Positions 35,433 through 46,741 of a DNA stretch of 64,000 bases are shown here, in pieces. Every line of letters begins with the position of its first letter. Positions within the stretch are counted from its first letter, which is position 1. The position numbers and the translations under genes are program-made. The notes below the pieces were generated by a model. The model had not been told where the DNA came from. It saw only the letters and a list, made by a program, of their open reading frames with translations, and ran no database searches. The stretch is from Flaveria trinervia (taxonomy: Eukaryota; Streptophyta; Magnoliopsida; Asterales; Asteraceae), in NCBI GenBank assembly GCA_025506515.1, contig CM046452.1:76482876-76546875 (forward strand), given 5' to 3'.

Positions 35433-36812
35433 AAAGAATTATTCTATTAAAAGTTAATTAATTGTTCACACATTTTTTTTTTTGAAAATAATAAATGAGT
35501 AAATAATTAAATAATTTCAGAAATTTGTTCGGTGGTCACGAAATTACTTAGAGTTTATAAACATTTTTTTTTATATATATATTTTTTTAAGAATTTTTCA
35601 AAATAAGTTTTTAGGCTAAAAGCCTTTAAAAAAATACATGAGGGTCCCCGGGTTCGAACCCGGGACCTCATGTCTAAACCACCTGCACCTTAACCATTAA
35701 AGCAAAGGCCTCAGCCGCGAGATAAGTTGGTTTCGAAAACTTTAAAACTATTTGATAGCAAACATCCCCAAATCATATGAACCCTAGGTTCAATTGATCC
35801 CAAATTAAACCATGAAACGAAGTTTTTAATCGAATTAACCATGGGGCTTTTACTCCCCATGCTTAAACGAACGTATACAAGTGTTTAATTACCCGATTGG
35901 TGATAGATTTGATGATGAACAAGTAGGAGAACAATCCGCAACTAAATTCGATTCGAATGATGCCCAATTGACGTTGAAAACAAATTAACTTCGTGTACAG
36001 TTTTAGTAGATTGTGACCTCGAAAACCCTCAACCAATTAATCTAGAGAGGTTGAAGAAGATGTAGTTCGGTCGACTTGCAGACCCGATGAGTGCGAGGTT
36101 CGATTTGAGGTGTTTAGACGTGTTTCAGATAGATTTCCGTTTGGTAAGAGTGTAGTGTGATTACACCATTGATTAAGTATCGTTTATTTGAATTATTAAT
36201 GTGCTTTAATGTTCGAACGGTCATTCGATTAATGGTATCGGTTAAACAATGATTCGAGTGGTAACCGACGGTTAAAAACCCAATTAAATCATACATTCAA
36301 GTTCGAAACTTGCATACGAACCATTCTGGATCGGTTTCGGGCTTCGAAACCGGTTATTTTGACGATTTTTGAGTCGCCGGACTCCGGCCGGAGAGTCGCC
36401 GGAGTTGCGGCCGGAAAATCGGGGTTGAATTAGGGGGAGGGGTTTGGGTTTCGAAAGTTTTCACAAATGGTCCCTCATCTTTCAACCTTTATTATTTTAT
36501 GCAAAACTTTCATTTAAAGTTTTAAAAATGACAACCCCCCTTAAGTTAATTAAGTTTTAACTTGTTAATTTTCATATCTTATTATTATTATTATTATTAT
36601 TATTATTAGCATAATTATTATTACTCTTATAATTTGTTATTATTATTATTATTTTTATTATTATTATATAAATATTATAACCTTACAAATTTAAAAGAGC
36701 AAATAAGGTAATACTCATAAGTAGCTCATAATTTTCATAAATAACACAATTAGCCCATGCAAGAATTTAACAAGGCTAACTTTAAATTAACCCAAAATCA
36801 CAAGATGTTACA
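34178..36812 (-). repeat. 3' LTR (sense) of gypsy element 2
   Basis: 2,635 bp, TGTCACACCCC...GATGTTACA on the plus strand. It contains a (TA)n run at about 35387-35430, a tRNA-like module on the minus strand (35641-35715) and a (TTA)n-rich tract (36575-36670). Confidence 0.94.
35641..35715 (-). other. tRNA-like module in gypsy 2 3' LTR
   Basis: Read on the minus strand, an A-box-like TTTAATGGTTAAGG is followed about 25 bp later by GGTCCCGGGTTCGAACCCGGG, a perfect T-arm with B-box. Outer TGAGG/CCTCA ends can pair like a short acceptor stem. The anticodon arm is poor, so it is a tRNA-like or tRNA-derived sequence rather than a tRNA gene. The copy in the other LTR is at about 43734-43810. Confidence 0.6.
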
Positions 36813-36856
36813 GTCTCCCCAACTTAAAAGAATTTCGTCCCGAAATTAAGAATAAG

Positions 36857-37203
36857 TTAAGAGAACAAATGCGGGTATCTCTCCTTCATATGATCCTCAC
36901 GCTCCCAAGTGAACTCAGCTCCACGTTTGTTTTCCCAACGAACTTTAACGATAGGTGTGGTAGTTGTTCGGGTCTTCTTCAGGGTTCGATCCATAATCTC
37001 AACAGGCTTCTCAACAAAGTGCAATGACTCATCAACTTGAATTTCCTCTAGTGGGACATGCAAATTTTCATCAGTCAAGCACTTCCTCAGGTTTGAGACA
37101 TGAAAGACAGGATGAACTCCGCTAAGTTCAGAAGGTAACTCCAGTTTGTAAGCCACTTTCCCAATTCTTTTCAAAATCTTGAAAGGTCCTACAAAGCGTG
37201 GGG
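36857..37203 (-). pseudogene. Gypsy element 2: Pol C-terminus with chromodomain-like tail
   Basis: KRIGKVAYKLELPSEL and HPVFHVSNLRKC are the usual post-integrase module. The end IVKVRWENKRGAEFTWERED...RYPHLF resembles the Tekay chromodomain, which in chromoviruses guides integration to particular chromatin. It is separated from the large pol ORF by a 1-bp frame break near 37257, in a run of A. Without that break it would be the last part of Pol. Confidence 0.85.
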
Positions 37204-40200
37204 CTAACTTACCCTTCTTCCCAAAACGTACAACACCCTTCCATGGAGAGACTTTAAAAGAACCATGTCGTCGACTTGAAACTCCAATGGTTTGCGTCTT
37301 TTGTCGGCATAACTCTTTTGGCGACTTCTAGCCACCTCAAGATTATTTCGTATTTTGGAAATTTTGTCGGTCGTTTCTTGAATAAGTTCCGGCCCAGTGA
37401 TAATATTTTCCCCAATGTCAGTCCAACAGATTGGGGAACGACATTTACGGCCATACAAAGCCTCGAATGGTGCCATTTTGATACTTGAGTGATAACTATT
37501 GTTATACGAAAATTCCGCGAGCGGTAAATGCGTATCCCAATCACCACCAAAATCAAGGACACAAAGTCGTAACAGATCCTCGAGGGTTTGGATTGTTCGT
37601 TCGGTTTGACCATCGGTTTGAGGATGGTAAGCCGTACTTAAATCCAATTGAGTTCCCAAAAGCTCTTGCATCAAAGACCAGAAGTGTGAAGTGAAACGAG
37701 CATCTCGATCAGAAATGATGTGTAAGGGCACGCCATGACGACTCACAATTTCATCAACATAGATTCGGGCTAGCCTCGAAACCTTGTATGTGTCTCGTAT
37801 GGGTATGAAATGTGCTGTCTTGGTCAAACGGTCAACGATGACCCAAATACTATCATGACCACGAGGTGTACGAGGTAACTTGGTTATGAAATCCATGGAT
37901 ATATGTTCCCATTTCCACATAGGGATTTCGGGTTGCTCAAGTAAACCACTTGGTCGTTGATGTTCAGCTTTGACCCTTGCGCACGTGAGGCACTTGGAAA
38001 CATAAGTCGCGATATCTTTCTTCATTCCCGGCCACCAATATTGACCACGCAGGTCCATGTACATCTTATCGGAGCCAGGATGAACGGAGTATCGGGTTTG
38101 ATGAGCTTCGTTCATAATAAAGTGCCGAAGGTTGTCGCGATTCGGGATCCAAAGTCGATTCAGGAAATACCACATGCCGTTCGGTTTTGTCTCCAATTGT
38201 GACCGAATGTTAGTCATCAAATCTTCATCTTTTCCTTCGTCAGTTAGTGCCGCTTGTTGAGCCTCGCGAATGCATAACTCGAGGTCACTATCGATCCTTA
38301 TGTTTTGGAGCATGATAGTAGCCTCGTTGACATCCATGTGAATCTCGGTATCAAATTCTCCTAACGTATCAAACCATTGCCTTCGATCTCGGATTTCTTG
38401 AAGTGAGACCGTCTTGTTGTGGACCTTGCGGCTTAGTGCGTCGGCTACAACATTCGCCTTTCCAGGATGATAGCGAATGTCGCAGTCGTAGTCACTAATC
38501 AACTCAATCCAACGTCTTTGTCTCATGTTGAGATCCTTTTGATTGAACACGTGTTGGAGACTCTTATGATCGGTGTAGACTATGCATTGCGTCCCATATA
38601 AGTAGTGTCGCCAAATCTTCAATGCAAAAACCACCGCACCAAGTTCAAGATCATGTGTTGTGTAGTTAACTTCATGAACCTTTAATTGTCTCGACGCGTA
38701 TGCTATAACTTTGCCTCGTTGCATGAGAAAACAACCAAGACCTTGATTAGAAGCATCACAATATACAGTAAAGTCGTCGTTCCCATCGGGTAATGTGAGA
38801 ATAGGGGCATTACACAACTTGCGCTTCAATGTCTCGAAAGCCTCTTCTTGCTCGGGTCCCCATTCAAAAAGTCGATTCTTTTGGGTTAGCGCCGTTAATG
38901 GTTTAGCAATCTTCGAGAAATTTGCTATGAACCTACGGTAGTATCCCACTAAACCCAGAAAAGAACGAACCTCAGTTGGGGTTGTGGGAACACACCAATT
39001 CTTCACAGCTTCAATTTTAGCAGGATCCACGTGAATTCCTTGGCTATTCACCACATGCCCCAGGAATTGAACTTCCTCCAACCAAAATTCACACTTGGAA
39101 AGCTTGGCGTATAATTGCTCCTTCTTCAAAAGTCCAAGTACTTGTCGCAAGTGTGTCTCGTGATCGATTTTCGTCTTGGAATAAATAAGAATGTCATCAA
39201 TGAACACGATTACGAATTTATCCAAATATGGTTTACATACTCGATTCATGAGATCCATGAACACGGCAGGTGCATTGGTCAAACCAAAAGGCATAACCAT
39301 GAACTCGTAGTGCCCATATCGAGTACGAAAAGCGGTCTTTGGAATGTCATCATTGTGAACACGTAGTTGATGATACCCAGAGCGTAGATCGATCTTTGAG
39401 AATTGAGTTGCCCCTTGAAGTTGGTCGAAGAGATCATCGATTCGAGGAAGAGGGTATCGGTTTTTGATAGTAAGTTTGTTGAGTTCCCGGTAATCGATGC
39501 ACATACGAAATGAACCATCCTTCTTCTTCACAAACAGTACAGGTGCACCCCACGGTGATGAGCTAGGGCGAATGAAACCCTTATCGGTCAACTCTTGCAA
39601 TTGACTAGCTAATTCTTGCATTTCAGACGGTGCAAGTCGATAAGGTGATTTAGCCACAGGGTTTGCACCAGGGATTAAGTCAATCTTGAACTCAACTTCT
39701 CGCATGGGAGGTAACCCTTTAAGATCCTCGGGAAAAACCTCGGGAAAGTCTCGCACAACAGGAATGTCTTTCAACTCCTTACCCTTGGCTTTCGTATTAA
39801 CTACATATGCCATGAAAGCGATGTAGTTTTTACTTAAGCACTTGCGAGCCTTGATACAAGACATGAGTTTGAGTCTTTGGGATGATTTCTCCCCAAAGAC
39901 CTTCAAAGTATCTCCAGTAGGTAAAGGAATTCGGATACACTTCTCAAAACATAGAATTTCCGCACGATGTTTGGCTAACCAATCCATACCAATGATAACA
40001 TCAAAGCTTCCCAATTGCATAGGAATAAGGTCGACGAAAAACTCGTGTTCGTTAAGGCTTAAAGTGCAGTCGTGTATTACGACGTCCACGACAATAGATT
40101 TTCCGTCGGCGATTTCGACAGTGAAAGATCTTTCTAGATTGACGCGCGGTTTAGAAAGTAAAACCTCGAATTCCAGGGACACGAAACTCCTATCGGCACC

Positions 40201-40247
40201 CGAATCAAACAATACAGATGCATAATGTTTATTTACGAGATACATAC
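37204..40247 (-). CDS. Gypsy element 2: Pol polyprotein (protease, RT, RNase H, integrase)
   Basis: A continuous frame of over 1,000 codons. The open frame extends upstream to 40596, but that part is out of frame with gag and not real; coding probably begins at the splice acceptor at 40247. Domains in order: protease (VLFDSGADRSFV, about 40200), RT (YRELNKLTIKNRYPLPRID near 39490, FIDDILIYSK near 39180-39205), RNase H (VYCDASNQGLGCFLMQRG near 38750), integrase zinc finger (HQTRYSVHPG...CLTCARVKAEH, about 38110-37960) and DDE core (MDFITKLP, SDRDARFTSHFW, HPQTDGQTERT). All catalytic residues I can check are present. The reading frame is lost at about 37257, at VLLK, just before the conserved PWKG motif. 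Confidence 0.93.
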
Positions 40248-40339
40248 CTGTTTGGTAACAACCTATTATTGATATGATGAATATAGATAGGAAATTTTGC
40301 AAGACAAGAAAAAGGACTAGAAGAAATTTAACGGCGTAC
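40248..40339 (-). other. Probable 92-bp intron between gag and pol of gypsy element 2
   Basis: On the minus strand, after AATG, the sequence GTACGCC...ACCAAACAG is T-rich with GT and AG ends. It contains the gag stop (40319-40317). Removing 92 bases joins gag to pol in one frame and gives NGMYLVNKHYASVLFDSG. This matches gypsy element 1, which reads SGMFLVNQTYSSVLFDSG without any gap. A 92-bp insertion that mimics an intron is the alternative. Confidence 0.6.
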
Positions 40340-41562
40340 CATTCACCACGTCGTTGTTGGCTTGCGCTTGGTTGGCGTTGATGTTGAAAGCCCTTCCACG
40401 AGCCGATGGCACAGTTCCCGCATTGCGAGGACATTGAGGGCGAATATGACCAGCCTCGCCACAGTTGTAGCAGGTTCGGTTGGTAAGCATGGCAGTGTTG
40501 TTTGGCGCACGAAGACAAGTAGCCACTAAATGACCATACTTTCCACACAGAGAGCAGACTCGACATGGAATGTTGCTTGCATGGTGGTACTTGCACGTGT
40601 TACACATAGGATGTGGACCAGCATAAACCTTAGCCATGGGAGCTTGATTCGCAACCATCATTTGTTTTTGAGGAGCATTAGGAGCGGTCATGGCATAGTT
40701 GCGTGTCGGGATGAACTTACGCTTCTTGTTTTGAGAAGATGACTCGGCCTTTACCTCCTTTGTTGCCTCGGGTGTCACCTTCACCATAGCCTTGGAACCC
40801 TTTGCCGACATCGTGCCAGCTCTTATATGATTCTCGGTGAGCTGTGCAGTGATAGTAATCGCTTCCTCCAAAGTTGTGGGCCTACTACCCACCACAGCAT
40901 CTTGAATTTGAGGTGGCACCCCCTTGATAAATTTCTCGATGTTACGGGGCACGGTGTCCACCATGTGTGGTAGAAGCATACTCAACTCATGATGTCGGGT
41001 GGAATAAGCCAAGTGATTCCCACCATCTTGTTTAAGGTTCCAGAATTCCTCCTCCAGCTTTTGTAACTCGCTTCTTGGGCAGAACTTTTGGATCATAATA
41101 TCTTTGAATTCCTCCCAGGGCATCGCCATTGCAACCTCAGATCCCCGGTTTCTCTTTTCACTATTCCACCAAGTTAGCGCTCGTTGTTGAAGAACACTTG
41201 TGGCATAGCGAACCTTGAGCTCATCGGGGCACTCGCTAATAATAAATGTGTTTTCCATACCTTCAAACCACTCGAGAAGTCCCGTGGCTCCTTCTTTTCC
41301 ACTAAAACCAGTGGGTTTGCACGAGTTGAAGTGTTTGAAAGTGCAAGTACGATTGTTCCCCGTGTTGATCATTCCCGTTTTGATTGTTGCTATTGTCTCC
41401 ATTAGCACCACTATTGTTCCCATTGGTATTGTTGTTGCTATTAGACATTAGTGTGCTATTAAGTTCAGCAACCATCGTCGGGAGAACGGCAGCCATTTGT
41501 CGTGCAATCATGGCAGCCAGCTTACGGTCGGAACTTCCACGCTTTCCATGGTGACGAGACAT
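40340..41562 (-). pseudogene. Gypsy element 2: gag, one frame break
   Basis: It starts MSRHHGKRGSSDRK (ATG 41562-41560), then has an N/G-rich stretch. A 1-bp gain in a G run near 41362 shifts the frame. The rest reads in the 41423-40317 frame: gag core (SGKEGATGLLEWFEG, LTWWNSEKR, FCPRSELQKLEEEF), then CSLCGKYGHLVATC and CYNCGEAGHIRPQC, two CCHC knuckles preceded by a further Cys/His cluster. The frame ends at TAG 40319-40317, inside the proposed intron. Confidence 0.88.
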
Positions 41563-42239
41563 GCTGGATATACAAAATGAGTTAGTTACAGGAGCGGGGA
41601 TAACAAAGGATAGTAGTTTAACAAAGATAAGCTAAGAGTTTTTAAGGTACACGGGATGTTTCCATTTGGTAACGCATTACCATTTGAAAACGTTGACACG
41701 TCAAGGTGAATTGACCCATTTACCTTAGAAATTTGTGTATGTTGACCATAGTTTATCACTCATCCCAGAAATCCCCAGGTAAGCATAACTAGTCCCGTAG
41801 GATTTATGCGATATGCTTGCCTTAGCCCGAGGGCCTCTTGCCAGGAAAACCAGAATACAGGTGTCTATGTGTCACACAATATTTCTTAGGTTCATAGAAT
41901 CAAAACCTTGATGGGATTTATATAGATTAGACATAACGTCTAAAGATCCAAGTCATAACATAAGCATAATATTTCACGCGTCGACGAGAATAAGATTAAG
42001 AGAGTTCACGTTCGGGGGAGTCAAAGAGTCAAAGTTAAGTTTAGGGAGACAAATAACAATGGTTAGGCAATCCTATGCTAAGGCATCAAATTGCACGTAA
42101 GGGGCATAGCATTATGTAGCATGAAAAGTATATAATTTACAAGATAGAAATATAATTCTATAAGGTTCATGCATACTATAGCCTAGGTCACCATTTCTAA
42201 TAACCTAGATCCCTATAGTTATGGGCTCTGATACCAATC

Positions 42240-43459
42240 TGTCACACCCCAACCTTGACGGCGGAAACGTCGAGGAGTGAGAGTTAAGATCGTTCATAGC
42301 CACATAACGCTATTAAAGAAAAGCAAATAAAGTTTTAACATAAGTTTTAAATTGTCACATTACAATCAATAGTTTCAAAGGAAAAATAAGCATAACATAG
42401 AATGCAGTTTATCATTCAATCTAATTTATTATTCTAGGTCCCTTCCTAGATGTGCAAGCTTCAAAGTGTAGATAATCAAACTTGGGCATTACCTGAAACA
42501 TGTTAAAAATAAAAGATCAACACTAATGTTGGTGAGCATTCCATAGTTTTAATACATAAGTATATATAAAAGATGGCAATTTCAAGTCATAAATTAGTGA
42601 ATATAGTGATTAGGGATGCTATGGACAATGCAACAATCAAACCTTGACAATGTTTTACAAGTCTCAAACGTTAAAAGTATATATATACGATCAGCTAAGT
42701 GTACTTGGATCAACCAAGCAGGCTTGTCTTACCCATAGATCTATGACTTCGCTGGGCTAGCAATAGTTAATGATTGTACATATAATGCCATAACATGGTA
42801 ACCACACAAGTTCAACTAACCACAACTTAACATGATGCATTGCCATAAAGTTTACAAGTCTCAAATAAGTTTACAAGTGCAAAGTATAAATTAACATGTT
42901 TCACCCCAAAGTGTGAAAGTATAAAAAAGGGGGGTATGGAATACTCACTTGGTATAAATATATAATTGACGATTAATAAGAAAATAATACGCGACGTTCC
43001 AACGTAGTTCTTCACAAGATACCTAAGTATACATATTTACAAGGTTTAAGTTTTAAAACTAATTTGAAAGAATTAACTAGAATTAAGGTTTTGGATGAAA
43101 CGTGGTAATTAGAGATTTTTATTAATTACATTAAGTGCTAAAAGAAAAGAAGTATACAAGTTAAACATTTTAGTATAAAAAGATGTGAGGAAAATATTTG
43201 AGATAAACATAGTTATAAGATTCGATACCCTTTTTAACGTTTGAAATAATCCTCATTTTACACAATAATATATGCTTATAATTTAAAAAGATCAAGATTT
43301 TATGAATTACAACCATATTTAAAGTCTATTTTATAAGAAAAATAATTTAAATATATCATTTTGAATAACTAAATGAGTTGGTAAGTTTAAACATTATATT
43401 GAATCTATCTAAATATATATATTATTTGAATTCCATAAGATTAAACCTAGATTAACCTT

Positions 43460-43522
<63 letters not shown>

Positions 43523-44901
43523 AAAGAATTATTCTATTAAAAGTTAATTAATTGTTCACACATTTTTTTATTTGAAAATAATAAATGAGTAAATAATTAA
43601 ATAATTTCAGAAATTTGTTCGGTGGTCACGAAATTACTTAGAGTTTATAAACACATTTTTTTTTATATATATTTTTTTAAGAATTTTCCAAAATAAGTTT
43701 TTAGGCTAAAAGCCTTAAAAAAAATACATGAGGGTCCCCGGGTTCGAACCCGGGACCTGATGTCTAAACCACCTGCACCTTAACCATTAAAGCAAAGGCC
43801 TCAGCCGCGAGATAAGTTGGTTTCGAAAACTTTAAAACTATTTGATAGCAAACATCTCCAAATCATATGAACCCTAGGTTCAATTGATCCCAAATTAAAC
43901 CATGAAACGAAGTTTTTAATCGAATTAACCATGGGGTTTTACTCCCCATGCTTAAACGAACGTATACAAGTGTTTAATTACCCGATTGGTGATAGATTTG
44001 ATGATGAACAAGTAGGAGAACAATCCGCGACTAAATTCGATTCGAATGATGCCCAATTGACGTTGAAAACCAAATTAACTTCGTGTACAGTTTTAGTAGA
44101 TTGTGACCCTCGAAAACCCTCAACCAATTAATCTAGAGAGGTTGAAGAAGATGTAGTTCGGTCGACTTGCAGACCCGATGAGTGCGAGGTTCGATTTGAG
44201 GTGTTTAGACGTGTTTCAGATAGATTTTCGTTTGGTAAGAGTGTAGTGTTGATTACACCATTGATTAAGTATCGTTTATTTGAATTATTAATGTGCTTTA
44301 ATGTTCGAACGGTCATTCGATTAATGGTATCGGTTAAACAATGATTCGAGTGGTAACCGACGGTTAAAAACCCAATTAAATCATACATTCAAGTTCGAAA
44401 CTTGCATACGAACCATTCTGGATCGGTTTCGGGCTTCGAAATCGGTTATTTTGACGATTTTTGAGTCGCCGGACTCCGGCCAGAGAGTCGCCGGAGTTGC
44501 GGCCGGAAAATCGGGGTTGAATTAGGGGGAGGGGTTGGGTTTCGAAAGTTTTCACAAATGGTCCCTCATCTTTCAACCTTTATTATTTTATGCAAAAACT
44601 TTCATTTAAAGTTTTAAAAATGACAACTAACCCCCTTAAGTTAATTAAGTTTTAACTTGTTAATTTTCATATCTTATTATTATTATTATTATTATTAGCA
44701 TAATTATTATTACTCTTATAATTTGTTATTATTATTATTATTTTTATTATTATTATATAAATATTATAACCTTACAAATTTAAAAGAGCAAATAAGGTAA
44801 TACTCATAAGTAGCTCATAATTTTCATAAATAACACAATTAGCCCATGCAAGAATTTAACAAGGCTAACTTTAAATTAACCCAAAATCACAAGATGTTAC
44901 A
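42240..44901 (-). repeat. 5' LTR (sense) of gypsy element 2
   Basis: 2,662 bp and the partner of 34178-36812. It has a longer TA tract (about 43460-43519, interrupted once by AA) and a slightly shorter (TTA)n tract (44675-44700). It ends GATGTTACA at 44901, followed by TSD GTTGA. Confidence 0.94.
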
Positions 44902-44955
44902 GTTGAGAATTCTTAGAACCGGCCCTGTTAGCGAAGATGTTGTTCGAAGAAAAGT

Positions 44956-46571
44956 GTCACACCCCAACCTTAATGGCGGAATCGTTGAGATGTGAGGTTA
45001 AAATTGTTCACAGCCACATAACACTGCCATAAATTGTAAATATGATTAATCATAAGATGAAAGTTAGTGAGTTTCCATGGATTAAACATATATATATATA
45101 TATAAAGGTTTACAAGTAGTAATTCATGTCAATGGTTACGAGTAAAACAAGTTCATAGATAACATATAGCTACAATAACACCTTGACCAAGAATATCATT
45201 TACAAGTTACAAGATTAGCTAAGTGTATTTGGTTCCTGTGATGAACAAGCATACGTCACCAGGAGCCGGCAATAACCTCGACTTTAGCACCAAACAGGCT
45301 TGTCAGGCCCATAGATCTATGACGTCGCCAAACTAGCAATAGTTAATGATTGTCAACATATAATGTTCATCATATAAGACTCACAATATTATAAATAACC
45401 ATAACAAAAAGTAAGGATGAATTTTATGTACATTTACAAGTATCAAGATGTTTATAAGTGTATGTTTATACGTTAACATGTTTCACCCCAAAAAGGTGTG
45501 AAATAAAGTAAAAGAAGGACATGAAATGTAAATACAATGTAACTATTATGTAAAGTTTAATTATAAAATGTAAATATTTTTTATAATTATTATGATTAAA
45601 CTATTATTAAAGGTAACGTATTAACCAATAATAATTTAGTGATTTAAATTGTTATTTAAAGTTTATTTTTATAAAAATAAACAAAGTATAACATTTGTTA
45701 AAGATATTTTATAAAAGTATTAAAGTATTTATAAGTAATAAATTTACAGAAAATATTTAGGTGACTTTAAAAGTAAATAAAGTTTACAAAACTGATTTTT
45801 ATAATTTTTAAAAATTTTCTATAATTTTTTAAAGGCTGAAAAGCCCTAAAAAATATTTGAGGTTGCCCGGGTTCAAACCTACGACCTTTAGGTGGACATG
45901 AGTGTGGTTTACCATTAGGCTAGGGCTGAAGCCTTGTTAAGAGATGGTTCTTAAGTTTTAAAAACACAATTACAAAGAAACCTCCAAACCATATGAACCC
46001 TAGAACGATTGAACCAAATTGAAGATCAATTCGTTATTATTAACGCTGATGATCATGGGGCTTTTGTTCCCCACGTGAAATCAAGTATGTACATGGGTTT
46101 AATTACCCGGTTGAAGTCGAACTGATGAGGAGACAGACGACGAACAGGCCGCGAACGAAGCTTGATTCTGTTTTATGTGCAATTGGTGATGATAACCAAA
46201 TTAACTTCGGGTGAAGCTTTAGATGATGTTCTTGATTCTAAGCCCTTAATCAATTGAGGTTCAGAATGCCCGATTGGTGATGATCTCTTGGTTGCATGTC
46301 GCGATGGAAGTGGGGATCGAATGCATGGTTTGTGTGTTTCTCAGATGAAATTGCAAGTGGTGATAGATTATGGTTAGTTAAACGATTGTTCAAGTTTAAT
46401 TAATTGGGTTATTATTGAGTCTTGAATGCCGAACGACTCAATTGATAATGGCAACGGTTACTCGGGTCATTCGAGTTCATAACCGTTGTTTAAACGCGAT
46501 TAAGGTTATAAAATGGTTTCGAATCATGACATTAAGGCCCCTTAAACTTATTTAAAGTTATATATAATCAT

Positions 46572-46618
<47 letters not shown>

Positions 46619-46736
46619 TTGTCGTCGTCGTCATCCTCATCATTATGCTTATTATTATTATTGTTATTATTATCATCACTATTACTATTATTATAACAAA
46701 GTTAACTTATGTTTAACGAAATTACGAAATGTTACA
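44956..46736 (-). mobile_element. Solo LTR related to the gypsy 2 family, minus orientation
   Basis: On the plus strand it begins TGTCACACCCCAACCTTAATGGCGGAA, close to the gypsy 2 LTR start, and ends ACGAAATGTTACA. The length is 1,781 bp. The flanks AAAAG (44951-44955) and AAGAG (46737-46741) are a TSD with one mismatch. It shares the family landmarks: GGCTGAAAAGCCC then a tRNA-like T-arm (about 45830-45900), GGGGCTTTTGTTCCCC (about 46056) and a microsatellite-rich sense start. No internal domain. It is older than the neighbouring full element. Confidence 0.83.
46568..46635. repeat. GTC/GCC trinucleotide repeat in solo LTR
   Basis: About nine TCG units, then about eight CCG units, then TCG/TCA and, further on, ATT-type units up to about 46694. 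It lies in the same relative position as the (TTA)n tract of the gypsy 2 LTR. It is very GC-rich for its surroundings. Confidence 0.95.
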
Positions 46737-46741
46737 AAGAG

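Larger units (their letters stand above)
34178..44901 (-). mobile_element. Young Tekay-type chromovirus (Ty3/gypsy), minus strand, 10.7 kb
   Basis: LTRs lie at 34178-36812 (3' in sense) and 42240-44901 (5' in sense), with a perfect TSD GTTGA (34173-34177 and 44902-44906). On the minus strand the PBS TGGTATCAGAGCCC lies at about 42224-42237 and a purine-rich AAGTTGGGGAGAC at 36813-36825. Gag has zinc knuckles; pol runs protease, RT, RNase H, integrase and a chromodomain-like end. The LTRs look nearly identical apart from short indels and microsatellite length. Only two frame breaks are evident (about 41360 and 37257), both in short homopolymer runs. Confidence 0.95.
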
